DNA of 64,000 nucleotides from Phaeosaccion multiseriatum (Eukaryota > Ochrophyta, other classes): the NCBI GenBank assembly GCA_965112735.1, contig OZ218960.1, positions 1,736,001-1,800,000 on the forward strand, read 5' to 3'. The notes under the pieces were generated by a model. It saw only the letters and a program-made list of their open reading frames with translations, was not told where the DNA came from and made no database searches. Each line of letters opens with the position of its first letter. The stretch's first letter is position 1. Below are positions 1 to 10,066 of this stretch, one piece after another. A program made the translations under genes and the position numbers.

Positions 1-543
1 TCTGCTGACTTACTTCGAGAAACTGAAACTGTCCATTGGCGAGTTTCGAGGCTTCGAAAATGAGTGTGAGAGTGTATGACTGTGCTTGAGAGTGTGTGTG
101 AGTGCGTGCCTCGCGTTCCGCCCTGTCGTGGAAGAATGAAAGCCGTGTGGTAAGTGCCGACTCCATGGCTCATCCCACTGATGCAATAGGTCAGGGGCAG
201 GAGCCGCAAGCGCGATAAAGAGAAGAGTAGCGCTTTTCTCTGATTTCTCTCATGAATCTGATTGGGTGCTGACGTGTGACATGGCGAGAGGAAAACAAAA
301 ACAAACACACACTTCACATTCAATTTGCTTTATACAATCACAACACACAACATATATACTCTCTTCTCTTTCTCTCTCTCCCTCCGCGCTCTGCAGCCCC
401 CCTGGTGAAGCACCATCTCGTGTGCGTACAGGCACACTGCAGCGCGCAACGGACCCAAGGTCCGCACTACTACACTACAGACGCTGTAGCTCCCCCACTC
501 CCTCCCCCCTCGGCCTCCCTCTCTCGTCCTCTCCATGAGTAGA
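1..543. other. Left-edge spacer, no gene seen
   Basis: I see no supported coding region here. The segment lies downstream of the minus-strand CFAP298 gene, so its right part is probably that gene's 3' UTR. It holds TG/GAGTGTGTG-rich and CT-rich stretches and one copy of a CTGAAACTG-type motif near 24-32 that recurs across the window. Short ORFs in it are low-complexity and unconvincing. Confidence 0.5.
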
Positions 544-1267
544 TCAGAGGATGCCCGGTGCTCGAATGCCCCCAGTGCCTCGTAAGCTCCTCTGAAGCTG
601 TTTGGGGTCCGCCCATGAGCTACCCAAATAATCATCATCCGTGGCTTCTGCTAACTTTTTCATCTCCTCCTGCTTCTTAAAGTAGTGGGCCATCATTGCC
701 TTACGCTCGTCTTCTGTAACGGCGGCTTCTCTCCCAGGAGGGCCCGAGCCCGCCTTCTGCAGTTTCACCACCAGTTTTGTCTTCTCGTTCCGGCCCACTC
801 GGTCTCGAAGCTTGCTGCCCCGCCTGATGGAGAGGTTGGATTGAATTCATTGGTTGGATTCCAATCATTTGATTACAGTCGTTGGATTGGAGAAAAGAAG
901 AACATACATCAGAAACAAAGCGATTGAATAAGAGCAACGTGCTGTGTTTCGCAGTCGATTTTACCCTCCCACGAACACACGCACTCACTCGAACTCCTTC
1001 CCCGCCATCCACAGCCTCACGCACGTAAGCACGCACCCACCCACTCACCCACTCAGCCACTCACCCACCCACGCACCCACCCACCCACGCACTCACTTGA
1101 ACTCCTTGCCCGACATCCACAGGCCTGCGGTGTCGTCCTCCAACAGCTCCTGCTCGGCTTGCGTGCCCGCCAAGCCCTCGGTGCCCTCGATGCTCAGACG
1201 CACAATGTCGAACTCAGGCAGGCCCATCGGGTAGGCTGTTTAATTATTTCATTCAATTTGTAAGGCA

Positions 1268-1302
<35 letters not shown>

Positions 1303-1691
1303 AGGTGTGTTAGGGGGAGGGGGTTGGGGAGGGGGGGGCGGCGGAATGGAGGGGACTGAGTACCAACATCTTCTCCACACGCAACACAGCTGCCTTTCTT
1401 CCTTCCTCCTTTCCTCCCGCCTTCCCTCCCTCCCTCACTTCCTCACTCCCTCTCTCCCTCCCTCCCTCCCCCTCCCCTCTCCCCCCTTCCTCACCCATGG
1501 TGACTGCTCCTCGAATATTGTCAAGCTTCTCGTCGAGGATCTCCTGTGTGATGGCGATGCGTTGCTTCACCTGCTGAGGGTCAACGGCCATCTCCGCGTC
1601 TCTACCATTAGGGTGAGTGGGGGGTGTCAGGACAGGGGGGGGGGGGGGGGGGTGTCAGGACAGAGGGTGAAAGTACACGCACACACACGCA

Positions 1692-1740
<49 letters not shown>

Positions 1741-1836
1741 ATCCCCCTCGCCAAGGTCCTACATTCCCCTTTCCTTGCGGGCCCATACTGTGTGGGGCTT
1801 TTGCGGCCTTCAACAGGAAATCATACTAGAGGACAT

Positions 1837-1875
<39 letters not shown>

Positions 1876-2827
1876 ATCTTACGTGCAAACTCTGTCGAAC
1901 GTGTCCATAAGCTGGGGGCCCACTCCGTTTCCAGTCCTCTTGCCCGAGGGGTCAGCACAGTAGTGCTCGCCTTTATCGATGACTATGCCTTCCGATTCCT
2001 CCCTAATGTGGTCTAGGCCATGCTCTGCGTCGGGCTGTTGAGGGAGGGAAAGGAGGGAGAGAGGGAGGGGAGAAGGGGAGGGAGGGAGGGAGAGAGAGAG
2101 AGAGGGAGAGAGAGAGAGGGAGAAAACGTAAAGAAGTGAGATAAGCAAGTGAGTAAGTGAGATCGGCCCGTCAGTCAATCACATCGCCGCACTCACTTTC
2201 ATGATGCCGTGCTTTCCCAAGTCCCGAACGGCAAACACGAGCTGCATGAGCCGCACTCGAGTATTCCAGATCTTCACCTGAAAGAGAGTAGAGAGAGCGA
2301 ATGAGAGGATGGTTGGGGAGGGAGAGGGAGAGAGAATAGAGGGGAGAGGAAGAGAGGGCACAGGGAGACATGGGAGAGGGGGAGAGGAGAGGAGAGGAGA
2401 CGAGGGAGAGAGAGGGGTGAGGAGATGTGAAAATCAGCTTGGGATAAGCTACAAGTAAAGGGAGGAGAGGAGGCTGAAAAGGGGAGGAGAGGAGAGAGAT
2501 AGTAAGGCAGTGGCAACACGAGCATGAGAAGCCGGTGTCTATAAAGATAAAGAGGGAGGAGATGTTGTGTGCTAGACTTTAGATGATAGGGCTGCCATGT
2601 GTAAGAGAAGAGGGGCAGACAAGAGAGGCAAGCCCGATGAAAGATCACCCCCCCCTGCCCTCTCTCCTCTTCCTCTCCTCCTCCTCCACCACCACTGTTC
2701 GGCGCTAAGTCCTCCCTACAAGCCACTGACTCACCAGTCGAGCCACGAGGTCGTCAACCTCCTCCTCAGTGGACGCCTCAACGAGGAAGGAGTCGGCATC
2801 AGAGCGCTTCACCTGAAGCACGACCAT
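544..2827 (-). CDS. CFAP298: CFAP298 (C21orf59/Kurly, DUF2870) homolog, six exons
   Basis: CFAP298 is a cytoplasmic factor needed for assembly of dynein arms and motility of cilia. Exons, 5' to 3' on the minus strand, are 2827-2735, 2277-2197, 2034-1883, 1601-1495, 1235-1097 and 814-544. All junctions are GT-AG and all phases close, giving 281 codons (280 aa) against about 290 aa in the human protein. Visible family matches include an N-terminus beginning MVVLQVKRSDADSF, a central YPMGLPEFD segment followed by LAGTQAE, a VGRNEKTKLV block, and a DDDYLGSSWADP block near the C-terminus. The ATG at 2827 was chosen because it aligns with the family N-terminus. Introns carry GA/CT and CA/TG microsatellites. 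The gene is divergent from MED20, 282 bp away. Identification is from remembered family sequence, and I am confident of it. Confidence 0.93.
1670..1737. repeat. (CA)n microsatellite in a CFAP298 intron
   Basis: A nearly pure CA dinucleotide run lies between the exons at 1495-1601 and 1883-2034. It follows an unbroken run of about 18 G at 1636-1653. Just downstream, at about 1839-1874, is a tandem CAAT run. All of this is intronic. Confidence 0.9.
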
Positions 2828-3109
2828 CCTAACAGGGGCGCGGAGGCTGGGTTGCTGCAGCGGCTACTTGACGCTCCGCTGGCGGGTAGAACCTTCCTGT
2901 CCTCTTCTGCTTCTCAGGGTCAGTTGCTTTAAGGCAAGAAGTAGGATGAGAAGAAGAGAGAGGTGAAAGAGGGGAGAAGAGGAAATTGAGCGGGTAGCGA
3001 GGGCCAACAAAAAGAAACGGGAAATTCAACCCGAGCGAAAAGCTTCACTATCGTGCCCTGGAAGGCCGGAGGCGAAGGAAGGAAGAGGCAAAAGGGAGGA
3101 CGTATATAC
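2828..3109. promoter_or_regulatory. Divergent intergenic region CFAP298 / MED20
   Basis: These 282 bp separate the start codons of CFAP298 (minus) and MED20 (plus), so they must hold both 5' UTRs and a shared or abutting promoter. I see no clear TATA box. Purine-rich tracts (GAGAAGAGAG type) occupy the middle. Confidence 0.6.
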
Positions 3110-3963
3110 ATGAGCAATGCTACTTCCCCGACTCCGGTGACGCGGTAAGGCCTATGGCATTAAAAAAATTCAGGGTGCTTCCCCACCTCTCTCTCCCCCC
3201 TCCCCCCCTCCTCCTCCTCCTCCCTCCCTCTCCCTCCGCCTTGCTTCTCATCCCAATCGCACAATCTGTGCTGCATTCCCCTGCAGAGTTTTGGCCTGGG
3301 TCACCCCCTCTGTGGATGCCAAATTGCGCCATATCCAGTCTCGCCTCACTGACAATCTGGCGGCTGAGGAGCTGGGAAGGTGGGCCGTGGACATTGCCTA
3401 CAAGCTCAAGGGAGTGCAGAAGCTGGCAGCGAGGTGAGGGAAAGAGAAGAGAGGGACTTCAGGGGGTACAGAGACTAGCAACGCTGTAAGAGAGAGGGCA
3501 GAGGGACTGAAGGGGGAGCAGAAGCTGGCATTTGTGATGTTTTTCCCTTGGGAGATGACTGCGTGCTGTGGTGGGGAGAAGTGGAGGCATGTCGTTAATT
3601 CGCTCCATTCTTCGCAACTCCTTCAAACACATATCACGATCAACGTATTGCGTGTGGCGCATCATCCATCTACAGAGGCAACGAGAATGAGGGCATGAGA
3701 TATGGGCTCAACCTGAGCGTGGCAGGTGTTAAGACAGCCGCAGGGGACGGTCAATACCCTTACACAAGGCAGCACTTCGTTCGCAAGACAGACAAGCCCG
3801 GCACACTACTCGTGGTGCAGGGCAAGGCCGCCTCCTCGGCAGGTGTTGCTGTATCACCAACTGCTGCTGTTTTTCAGAGACTGCAAAGCCCCTCAGGAGG
3901 AGCCGCACCTTCAAGCTTCGAGCAGCAAGTGCTACTTCAGCAGCAGCAGGAGCAGTTGAGGAG

Positions 3964-3994
<31 letters not shown>

Positions 3995-4979
3995 CAGTTG
4001 GTGATACAGCAGGGGCACGAATTCGTGGCCATTCATCACGTGGTGGAGGGGGGGGAGGAGGTGGAGGAGCTCTTGACCAAGAGGGCTCCCTTCCCTACGA
4101 GGTAAGCCTAACCCCCACCCACCCACCCACCCACTGACAATTTAGTCGCCCATCTGCTTGTTTTGACGCCTCCCCTTCTTCCCTCTTCCCTCTTCCTTCT
4201 TCCTTGGTGCTTGGGGTGTGTCTTTCTTACGCTGCGCAGACTCTCGGTATCCATCGTGGTAAGTCAGTGAAGATCGGAAAGGAGGGAATAGGGAGAAGGA
4301 AAAAAGAAAGGAAGGAAGGAAGGAAGGAAGAAAGGAGGAAGGCATACGCTGTTGTATCACCAACTGCTGTTGCTGCTCCTGCCGTATCACCAACTGATCT
4401 GGCACCTTGCTTGTCGTACAGGGCCAGGAATATCGCCTCGGAGACTTCCTCGTGCGCGTGGGAGGGGCGAGGAAGGGGGGCATTTACCTCGGGGTCGTCA
4501 TGGAGGTAAGTTAAGTCAACAAATCCCCCCCTCGTGAGTCGCGACTATGATCGTAGCATACTCGTACCCGGCCGTCTCTTCCCTCTCCTCCTCGCCCTCT
4601 CCCCCCCTCTCCCCGCCCCCCTTCCCCTTCCTCACCCCATCCTCCTCCTCCCCTCTTCCCCCTCCTTACCCCCCCCTAGGTGGAGTACCTTCCATGCTTT
4701 GCCCTTTTGGACGGGCTGGGTGTCCTGGATTCATTCCTGCGCACTCTTGACCCACAAGGGGAATTTGTCCCTTCGTGTGACTTTCAAAATGCCGCTCTCT
4801 TCGGCCACCACCACCACTACCACCACCAGCAGCAGCAGCAGCAGCAGCAGGAGGAGGAGGCACAGGCAGTGGCAGGAGGAGAGGGGGGCGGAGGGAGGGG
4901 AGGAAACAACAGCAGCTTTTTCACTTGTGCTCACGTGGCTGTGCAGTACTCGGAGCTGATGCAGAATGTGTTCCGATGA
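3110..4979 (+). CDS. MED20: Mediator complex subunit 20 (MED20/SRB2) homolog, six exons
   Basis: MED20 is a head-module subunit of the Mediator coactivator of RNA polymerase II. Exons are 3110-3144, 3287-3433, 3676-4101, 4240-4258, 4422-4505 and 4680-4979. Phases close to 337 codons (336 aa), longer than the usual 210-250 aa. Family signatures include VLAWVTPS near residue 13, GQEYRLGDFLVRVG, GVVMEVEYLPCFALLD across the exon 5/6 junction, and C-terminal HVAVQYSELMQNVFR, matching the plant and animal MED20 pattern of a DFxxxVG block, a xMEVEY block and a terminal VQY helix. Exon 4 is only 19 nt. Residues of about 118-173 are an insertion, Q-rich at its end and bounded by inverted copies of a dispersed motif. 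A second His/Gln/Gly-rich insertion precedes the last helix. Confidence 0.9.
3847..4011 (+). repeat. 165-bp coding insertion bounded by 20-bp inverted repeats
   Basis: The 20-mer at 3847-3866 (TGCTGTATCACCAACTGCTG) recurs as its exact reverse complement at 3992-4011. The enclosed segment is inside MED20 exon 3, is 165 bp (55 codons) and keeps the frame. Its right half is a CAG run encoding glutamines. Related MED20 proteins appear to pass directly from the strand before it (LLVVQG) to the strand after it (HEFVAIHHVV), so I infer an insertion. Confidence 0.75.
4354..4396 (+). repeat. Two direct copies of GTATCACCAACTG motif in MED20 intron 4
   Basis: The 13-mer core occurs at 4354-4366 and 4384-4396, separated by a CTG-type spacer. 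Both lie in the intron between the 19-nt exon and the exon at 4422. They belong to the same dispersed family as the copies at 3847, 3992, 6708, 6950 and 24698. Confidence 0.85.
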
Positions 4980-5232
4980 GGGGCGCTCCACAAAGATTGG
5001 AGATTGTGTGTGCGTGTGTTCAGCGATGGGATGCGTCGTCGTTTCAAGGAACAAGGAACCCTCAAGCACATCCCTACCATCGTCTTTCCTTCGTCGGTGA
5101 AGAGAAGAAGGAAGGAAGGTCACATTTTGGCTCTCTTTTTTCATGGTCAGCCCAATGGATGCGCCTTTGGCCGGCGTGTGTGTGAGCTGTGAGGTGCTGC
5201 GTCAAGTGGAGTGGAACGGACTGGCATGACGT

Positions 5233-5286
5233 GGATTGGGTACCTTCTTTCAGAGTGCTGGATTGGGTACCTTCTTTCAGAGTGCT
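5233..5286. repeat. 27-bp tandem duplication
   Basis: The unit starting GGATTGGGTACCTTC is present twice head to tail without a visible mismatch, just downstream of the MED20 stop codon region. Confidence 0.9.
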
Positions 5287-5488
5287 GCTGTGGGACGGTT
5301 CTACCTCCTTCCCTCCTTCCCTCTCTCTCTCTCTTTCCCTCCCTCCCTCCCTCCGTCCCTCCGTCCCTCCCTCTACTCCCTCGCTTCGACCCACTCTCTG
5401 CTCAATCAAAAGGAACTGAGCGGGAATGTGGGGACGGACAAGAGGCAACAAGTTGATGGAGCCCGAAGGGAAGGGGGTTTGAGGGTTT

Positions 5489-5530
<42 letters not shown>

Positions 5531-5614
5531 CGTCTCTGTGAGCCGTATGGCGCCAGCCAATAGAGACGAGAGGTGTGAGTCACTGCAGCCGTCAACCTTC
5601 GTCCCTCGACCCCA

Positions 5615-5676
5615 TCTGGCTACTGCACTTGGGTATCTGGCTACTACACTTGGGTGTCTGGCTACTACACTTGGCA
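5615..5676. repeat. 21-bp unit repeated three times
   Basis: The unit TCTGGCTACTRCACTTGGG plus two bases is repeated in tandem three times, with a single G/A difference between the first and later copies. Confidence 0.85.
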
Positions 5677-6707
5677 AATGTGGAGTGAGAGAGCGACGAA
5701 TGAAGTCAGTCTTATTAACCCTTCGCCGCGACGGAAGATGTTTGCTTTGCTTGGAGGGCGCCGCGAAAGGAAGAGCGTCGGGCTCTACCAATGTGCCAAG
5801 AGGCACACGGCAGGAGCGATATCTGGGTTTCAGTTTCAGCTCACGGGCGTTGGACCGACCCCCCCGGGCACTACCCCCCCCCCGCGCTCCCACCACGGGT
5901 TGAGCTCTCAAGGGGTTCTTCGGTGGCGGTGGGCGCGAGGGGCTGTAAATTCGAGTTTCAGCTGTCCACCCTCGGACCTTGGGCTGAACCGATGGAGGGG
6001 ACCCATGCTTTGTGCTCTGCGCTGCTGATACGAGAGGCGAATAGTGAAGGTCGAAGGATGGGCCCCAGTCACAGATGGCAATGGAGGACGACGACTGATG
6101 GCAGATGAGGTGATGACGCCTCTGCGCGAGACTCCCAGGAGGAGGAGGAGGAGGAGAGAAGTAACGACCTAAGGCTTTCGCTTGCCTCACACTCACACGA
6201 GTGGATTCCTTCCTTTCTTCCTTCATAGAGAGTTGGATATGATATTTACACTTCACACGTCCCTCTATTCGTCATCGAACCGAATCGAAGGGGGGATGGC
6301 ACTTCAAGGTGCCCGGAGACGCCCAGTGAGACGCCCCCCTCTGGATACGGATGCTCGGCATCTCATACTCGATATCTATCGACCTCTTGATTGGCAATTG
6401 GCAATCATTGGCTGGCTGGTATGGGTATGATCAAATATGAAAAAAAAGCTGAACCCTCGAGAAGGCAGGCCACTTCCTCACGCAAAAAGGGTCGCTCTCG
6501 TCCTCCTGCTCCTCCTCCTCCTCCTCCTCCTCCTGCTCCTCCTCCTCCTCCCCCTCCTCCTCCTCCTCCTCCTCCTCCTCCTCCTCCTCCAGCTCCTCCC
6601 CCTCACTCACGCGAAAGGGTTGCTATCGTCCTCCTCCTCCTCCTCCTCCTCCCCTCTGTCGATGTCACCGTCTCGTGCCTCGTAACCAAACCCGCCCCCC
6701 TCTTGCC

Positions 6708-6720
6708 GTATCACCAACTG
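6708..6720 (+). repeat. Copy of GTATCACCAACTG motif at the FAIM-PX stop codon
   Basis: The core lies at the very 3' end of the FAIM-PX reading frame. In the frame used by that gene, the minus-strand motif reads as a tryptophan followed by TGA, so the repeat supplies the predicted stop codon. Confidence 0.8.
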
Positions 6721-8563
6721 CTGCTGCTGCTCCTCGCGCGAGGTAGAGACGACAAGGGCGTCCAAACCCGCCGCGCTGCTGGTGGTGGTATTGGTGGTGG
6801 TGGTGGTGCTGCTGGTGGTGTTGGTGGTGGTGGTGGTCGTCGTTCTGGGACCAGTGGTTCCCTTCCCACTTCCCACTCTCGTCCAGGGGGGGGGGGGGGC
6901 GCTTCAACCACAGAGGAAAGTTGCGGCGGCGGCGGCTGCTGCTGCTGCTGTATCACCAACTGCTGCTGCTCCTGCTGCTGCTGCTGCCAGGGCTGAGGCA
7001 TCCCCGCCGATGGGTCAATCTTTCCCCCTGCGCCCCCGCCTTGGCTGCTACTCTCCCTGTCCCCAAACCCGCCGAGGGGGGTGCCACTTGCGCCCTCTTC
7101 TCTCCCTCGCCTCCTCCCTGCTCGAGGTAACCCTCCTCCCCCTCCTCCTCCTCCTCCTCCTCCTCCTCCTCCTCCTCCTCCTCCTCCTCCTCCTCCTCCT
7201 CCTCCTCCATCTAGCGAGATTCCAAAGTGTAACTGCTCAGTAGAACGGGGGGCTGAGAAAATCCCTTCGCCGAAGCGCAGAGGGACTGGCGTCTGCGGTT
7301 GCCCATATGACCGCTGCTGCTGCTGCTGCTGCTGTTGCCCATATGTCTGCTCCTGCTGCTGCTGCTGCTGCTGTTGTTGTTGCTGTTGTTGTGGCCGCCT
7401 TCGCATGATGGGGCTGAGAAAGTGAAGGATCACGGGCCGCGGCAGGCACGCCAGGAGGGCTTGAACATCTCCTAGGGACATGTCTTCCGTGCTGGTCCCG
7501 TCCACCTGAGTCAGTCAAGCACAGTAAAGTACAGCACACTTCATTAGAGGGGAGAGGAGAGCAGGCACAGAGCTCCAGCAGAGCATTCACAAAAGACTGC
7601 AAGACGTCCGGTCCCGTCACGACCCTCAATTCCAATTTGATGTTGCATACAAGAAAACACACAGATGGCAGTATCGACACACCCACACAACCAACGCGCG
7701 AACGTACGTACCTTGGTGAGGAAGTCTCCTTCCGCCACGCTGCTCCGTAGCTCCTCCGCCGCAGAGGGGGAGATTGCTCTCACCATCGGACTTGTCCCCC
7801 CTAAGGTTAAGTCCTGCCCTTCTAAGGGTAAGTCCTGCCCTTCGTCCTCTTCCCTTTGACCGACGCCATACCCCTGCTGCCGCCGCCGCCGCTGCTGCTG
7901 CTGCCCCTGCTGCTGCTGGTGGTGGTGGTAGTGGTTCTGGTGCTGGTTCTGCCTCCTCCCCTTTTTGACCGGAATCCTTTGCAGCTGCACGCCGAGAGGC
8001 CCCTCGGAGCGGCACACCACAGAATGTTCTCTTACGTTACCTGCCACACCGAGGAATGCTCGAGTGGAGTCCAAAGTACCAACATGAGGGAGCTGTACGC
8101 GCATAGAGGGGAAGGAAGAGGGGAAGGAAGGAAGGAAGGAAGGAAGGAAGGAAGGAAGGAAGGAAGGAAGGAGGGAAGGAAGGAAGGAAAGAAGAGAGAG
8201 GGAGAGAGGGAGGGAGGGAGGGAGGGAGGGAGGGAGGGAAGGGGGGAGGGAGGGAGAGAAGGAGGTCAGCAAAGTGGCAGAGGGGGTGGGCCTTCACTCG
8301 GTCAGCACAGTACATAGAGTCGCCCTTCCCTCCCTCCCTCCCTCTCTCCCTCCCCCCCTCCCTCCCCTCCTCCATCCCTCCCACTCACATTGAGCAGCGC
8401 CCGAGTAAAGTTCTGGAGGAGCCCCCTCCTCTCCTCGAGAAAGCCCCTGTCGCGGTGATCCAGTAAGAACTTGATGTGTTTGCCGGGAAGACGCGGGAGG
8501 GAAGAGCGCAGATGGTGGCCCTTCATCAGACTGTCCACCTGCATCGATACAAACATGTACAGA

Positions 8564-8597
<34 letters not shown>

Positions 8598-9826
8598 TGT
8601 GTGTGCGTGTGCGCAGTGGGGTGGCCAGAGTCAGTTTCAATTTGCGGTTACCTGTCTTCTTTCTCTCCACTGTCGCTCAGAGCTTTCGCAACCCACATGC
8701 CATCGCGTGTCACTACTGATGGGCTGACTCAACTCACACCCACTCCGTCCGTCCCTCCCTCCCTCCCTCTATCTCTCACTCACTCACTCACTCACTCCCT
8801 TCCCTCACTGACTCATTCACACACACACACACACATACACACACACACACACTCAATCACCCACTCCTGCACTCACGTGATCGTTGACGGCAGCGAATTC
8901 GTTGAAGCGCCTGTGCACGCAGGTCTCTGTGTTGTCTCTGATCCTTCTCACGCGGAGCTCATACCACGCCACCGAATCGCCCCCCTTGTCCCTGTCCTTG
9001 GTGGTGCCCATATGATTGCTGCTGTTGCCTCTATGATTGGTCTTCCTGGCGGCCTTGTTCAGTACCACTCTAGGAATGCTCACCTCGAACTCATACTCAG
9101 GGTTCTGTGTTTTTGTCGTGTGTATGTTTGTGTGTGTGTTGTGTGTGGCATTGGTTCATTGGGTGGGATAGGTAGGTAAGCAGCAACTACTATCGTAGAT
9201 GTCGAAGGTACGGACAAACCGCCTACCCTGCTGTTAGTTGAGCCACAGAGCGCTTTCCTTTACAGCGATGGATGGCACTAACCCAACACTTTGCCTCAAC
9301 GCCTCAACGCCCCAGCTCGCTCACTATTCCGCTCACTATCCCCCTCACCTGGACCTCCGCAGTCGTGTCCTTCACTCTGCGACCCTCGATGCTCAGGGCG
9401 TACATAAACCCCACAAGCCCGTCCTTCCTAATCACGAGGCGTCCTCTCTCTCTTGTGGTCGGCAGGATGAAGCTGATCTGAGTAGGGCCCAGCATGAGTA
9501 CGCTAGACGTTCCCACTGAATCGAGTATCTCCTTCTCGGGTCATATGTCCAATTACCGCACACACAATGAGAGCGCAAGGGAGGAGTAAGCGCGAGGGGC
9601 CGGTTGGGGGGAGTGGAAGAAAGCAGAGAGGGAAGGGATGAAGAAAGGGGGGAACAACTCAGCATTAAAACGTGATGAGAGCACACACCTCATAGTCGAG
9701 CATGGCTGCTCGGGCGCCGCTCACAGTGTCGTGAAAGAGCGTAACGAGGTGCTCTCCGCCTGTGTGATCGACGAATCGCCAATGCCTCGCGATGTCGCCC
9801 ATGAGAATGTTCGTGGCGTTCGACAT
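6711..9826 (-). CDS. FAIM1-like domain plus PX domain protein with Q/G/P-rich tail
   Basis: Exons, 5' to 3' on the minus strand, are 9826-9689, 9534-9349, 9104-8877, 8538-8389, 8092-7712, 7596-7540 and 7505-6711. Every junction is phase 0, summing to 645 codons (644 aa). Residues 1-108 resemble FAIM1 (Fas apoptotic inhibitory molecule): WRFVDHTGGEHLVTLFHDT, then the blocks GRLVIRK and GFMYALSIEG. Residues 109 to about 245 form a PX phosphoinositide-binding domain, with the RRFNEF motif, LPRLPGKH, and the helix EERRGLLQNFTRALL. The tail has poly-Q, a run of over 20 Gly, and Pro tracts. The likely role is endosomal membrane association through PX; the FAIM part is a beta-sandwich of uncertain function. 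The exon at 7596-7540 and the acceptor at 9535 are the least certain. A paralog lies at 56978-58201. Confidence 0.75.
6950..6962 (+). repeat. Copy of GTATCACCAACTG motif within FAIM-PX coding tail
   Basis: The core is flanked on both sides by CTG repeats. Read on the minus strand in the gene's frame it encodes QQQLVIQQ, the same peptide that the reverse-oriented copy encodes in MED20. Confidence 0.85.
8093..8388 (-). repeat. FAIM-PX intron with complementary purine and pyrimidine arms
   Basis: On the transcribed strand the intron begins with GTGAGTGGGAGGG and continues as GGGA repeats. It ends in (CCTT)n and (CCCT)n tracts next to the acceptor. The two arms are broadly complementary and could pair in the RNA. 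Confidence 0.7.
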
Positions 9827-10066
9827 GGCTGTCCGGTTCGACAGTTTTGGTTAGAAGACAGGTAGCCGAAGGAAGGAGTCCCCCGCCATGGTCTTCTTTG
9901 CAATGGGAAGAAGGGGAACCGGAATTGGAGAGGGACGAAGCCATTTGTGATTTGTAATTTGGATCCTTTAACAATTGAGCTTCGACGAGCTCGTAACGGT
10001 GCGGACAGCCACCCCCATAACATATTTATTACATATTTACCTCTTCCACGCTTACACATCATCGAA
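9827..10066. promoter_or_regulatory. Divergent intergenic region FAIM-PX / Cys-rich membrane protein
   Basis: These 240 bp lie between opposing start codons and must hold both promoters. AT-rich stretches (CATATTTATTACATATTTAC, 10021-10040) occur about 30-45 bp upstream of the plus-strand ATG and are the only TATA-like candidates I see. Confidence 0.55.

Larger units (their letters stand above)
4980..6710. other. Convergent spacer MED20 / FAIM-PX with tandem repeats
   Basis: No convincing gene is seen. The spacer lies between the 3' ends of two convergent genes and probably holds their 3' UTRs. It contains a 27-bp tandem duplication (5233-5259 and 5260-5286), a CT microsatellite near 5490-5528, a 21-bp unit repeated three times (5615-5676), two CAGTTTCAG-type motifs near 5830 and 5955, and a long (CTC)n run at about 6500-6600. 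ORFs of up to 284 codons on the minus strand are composition artefacts. Confidence 0.5.

Noticed and set aside
5402-6256. 284-codon minus ORF between MED20 and FAIM-PX
   Set aside because: It starts in or runs through CT repeats and tandem units and resembles no family; probably spacer.
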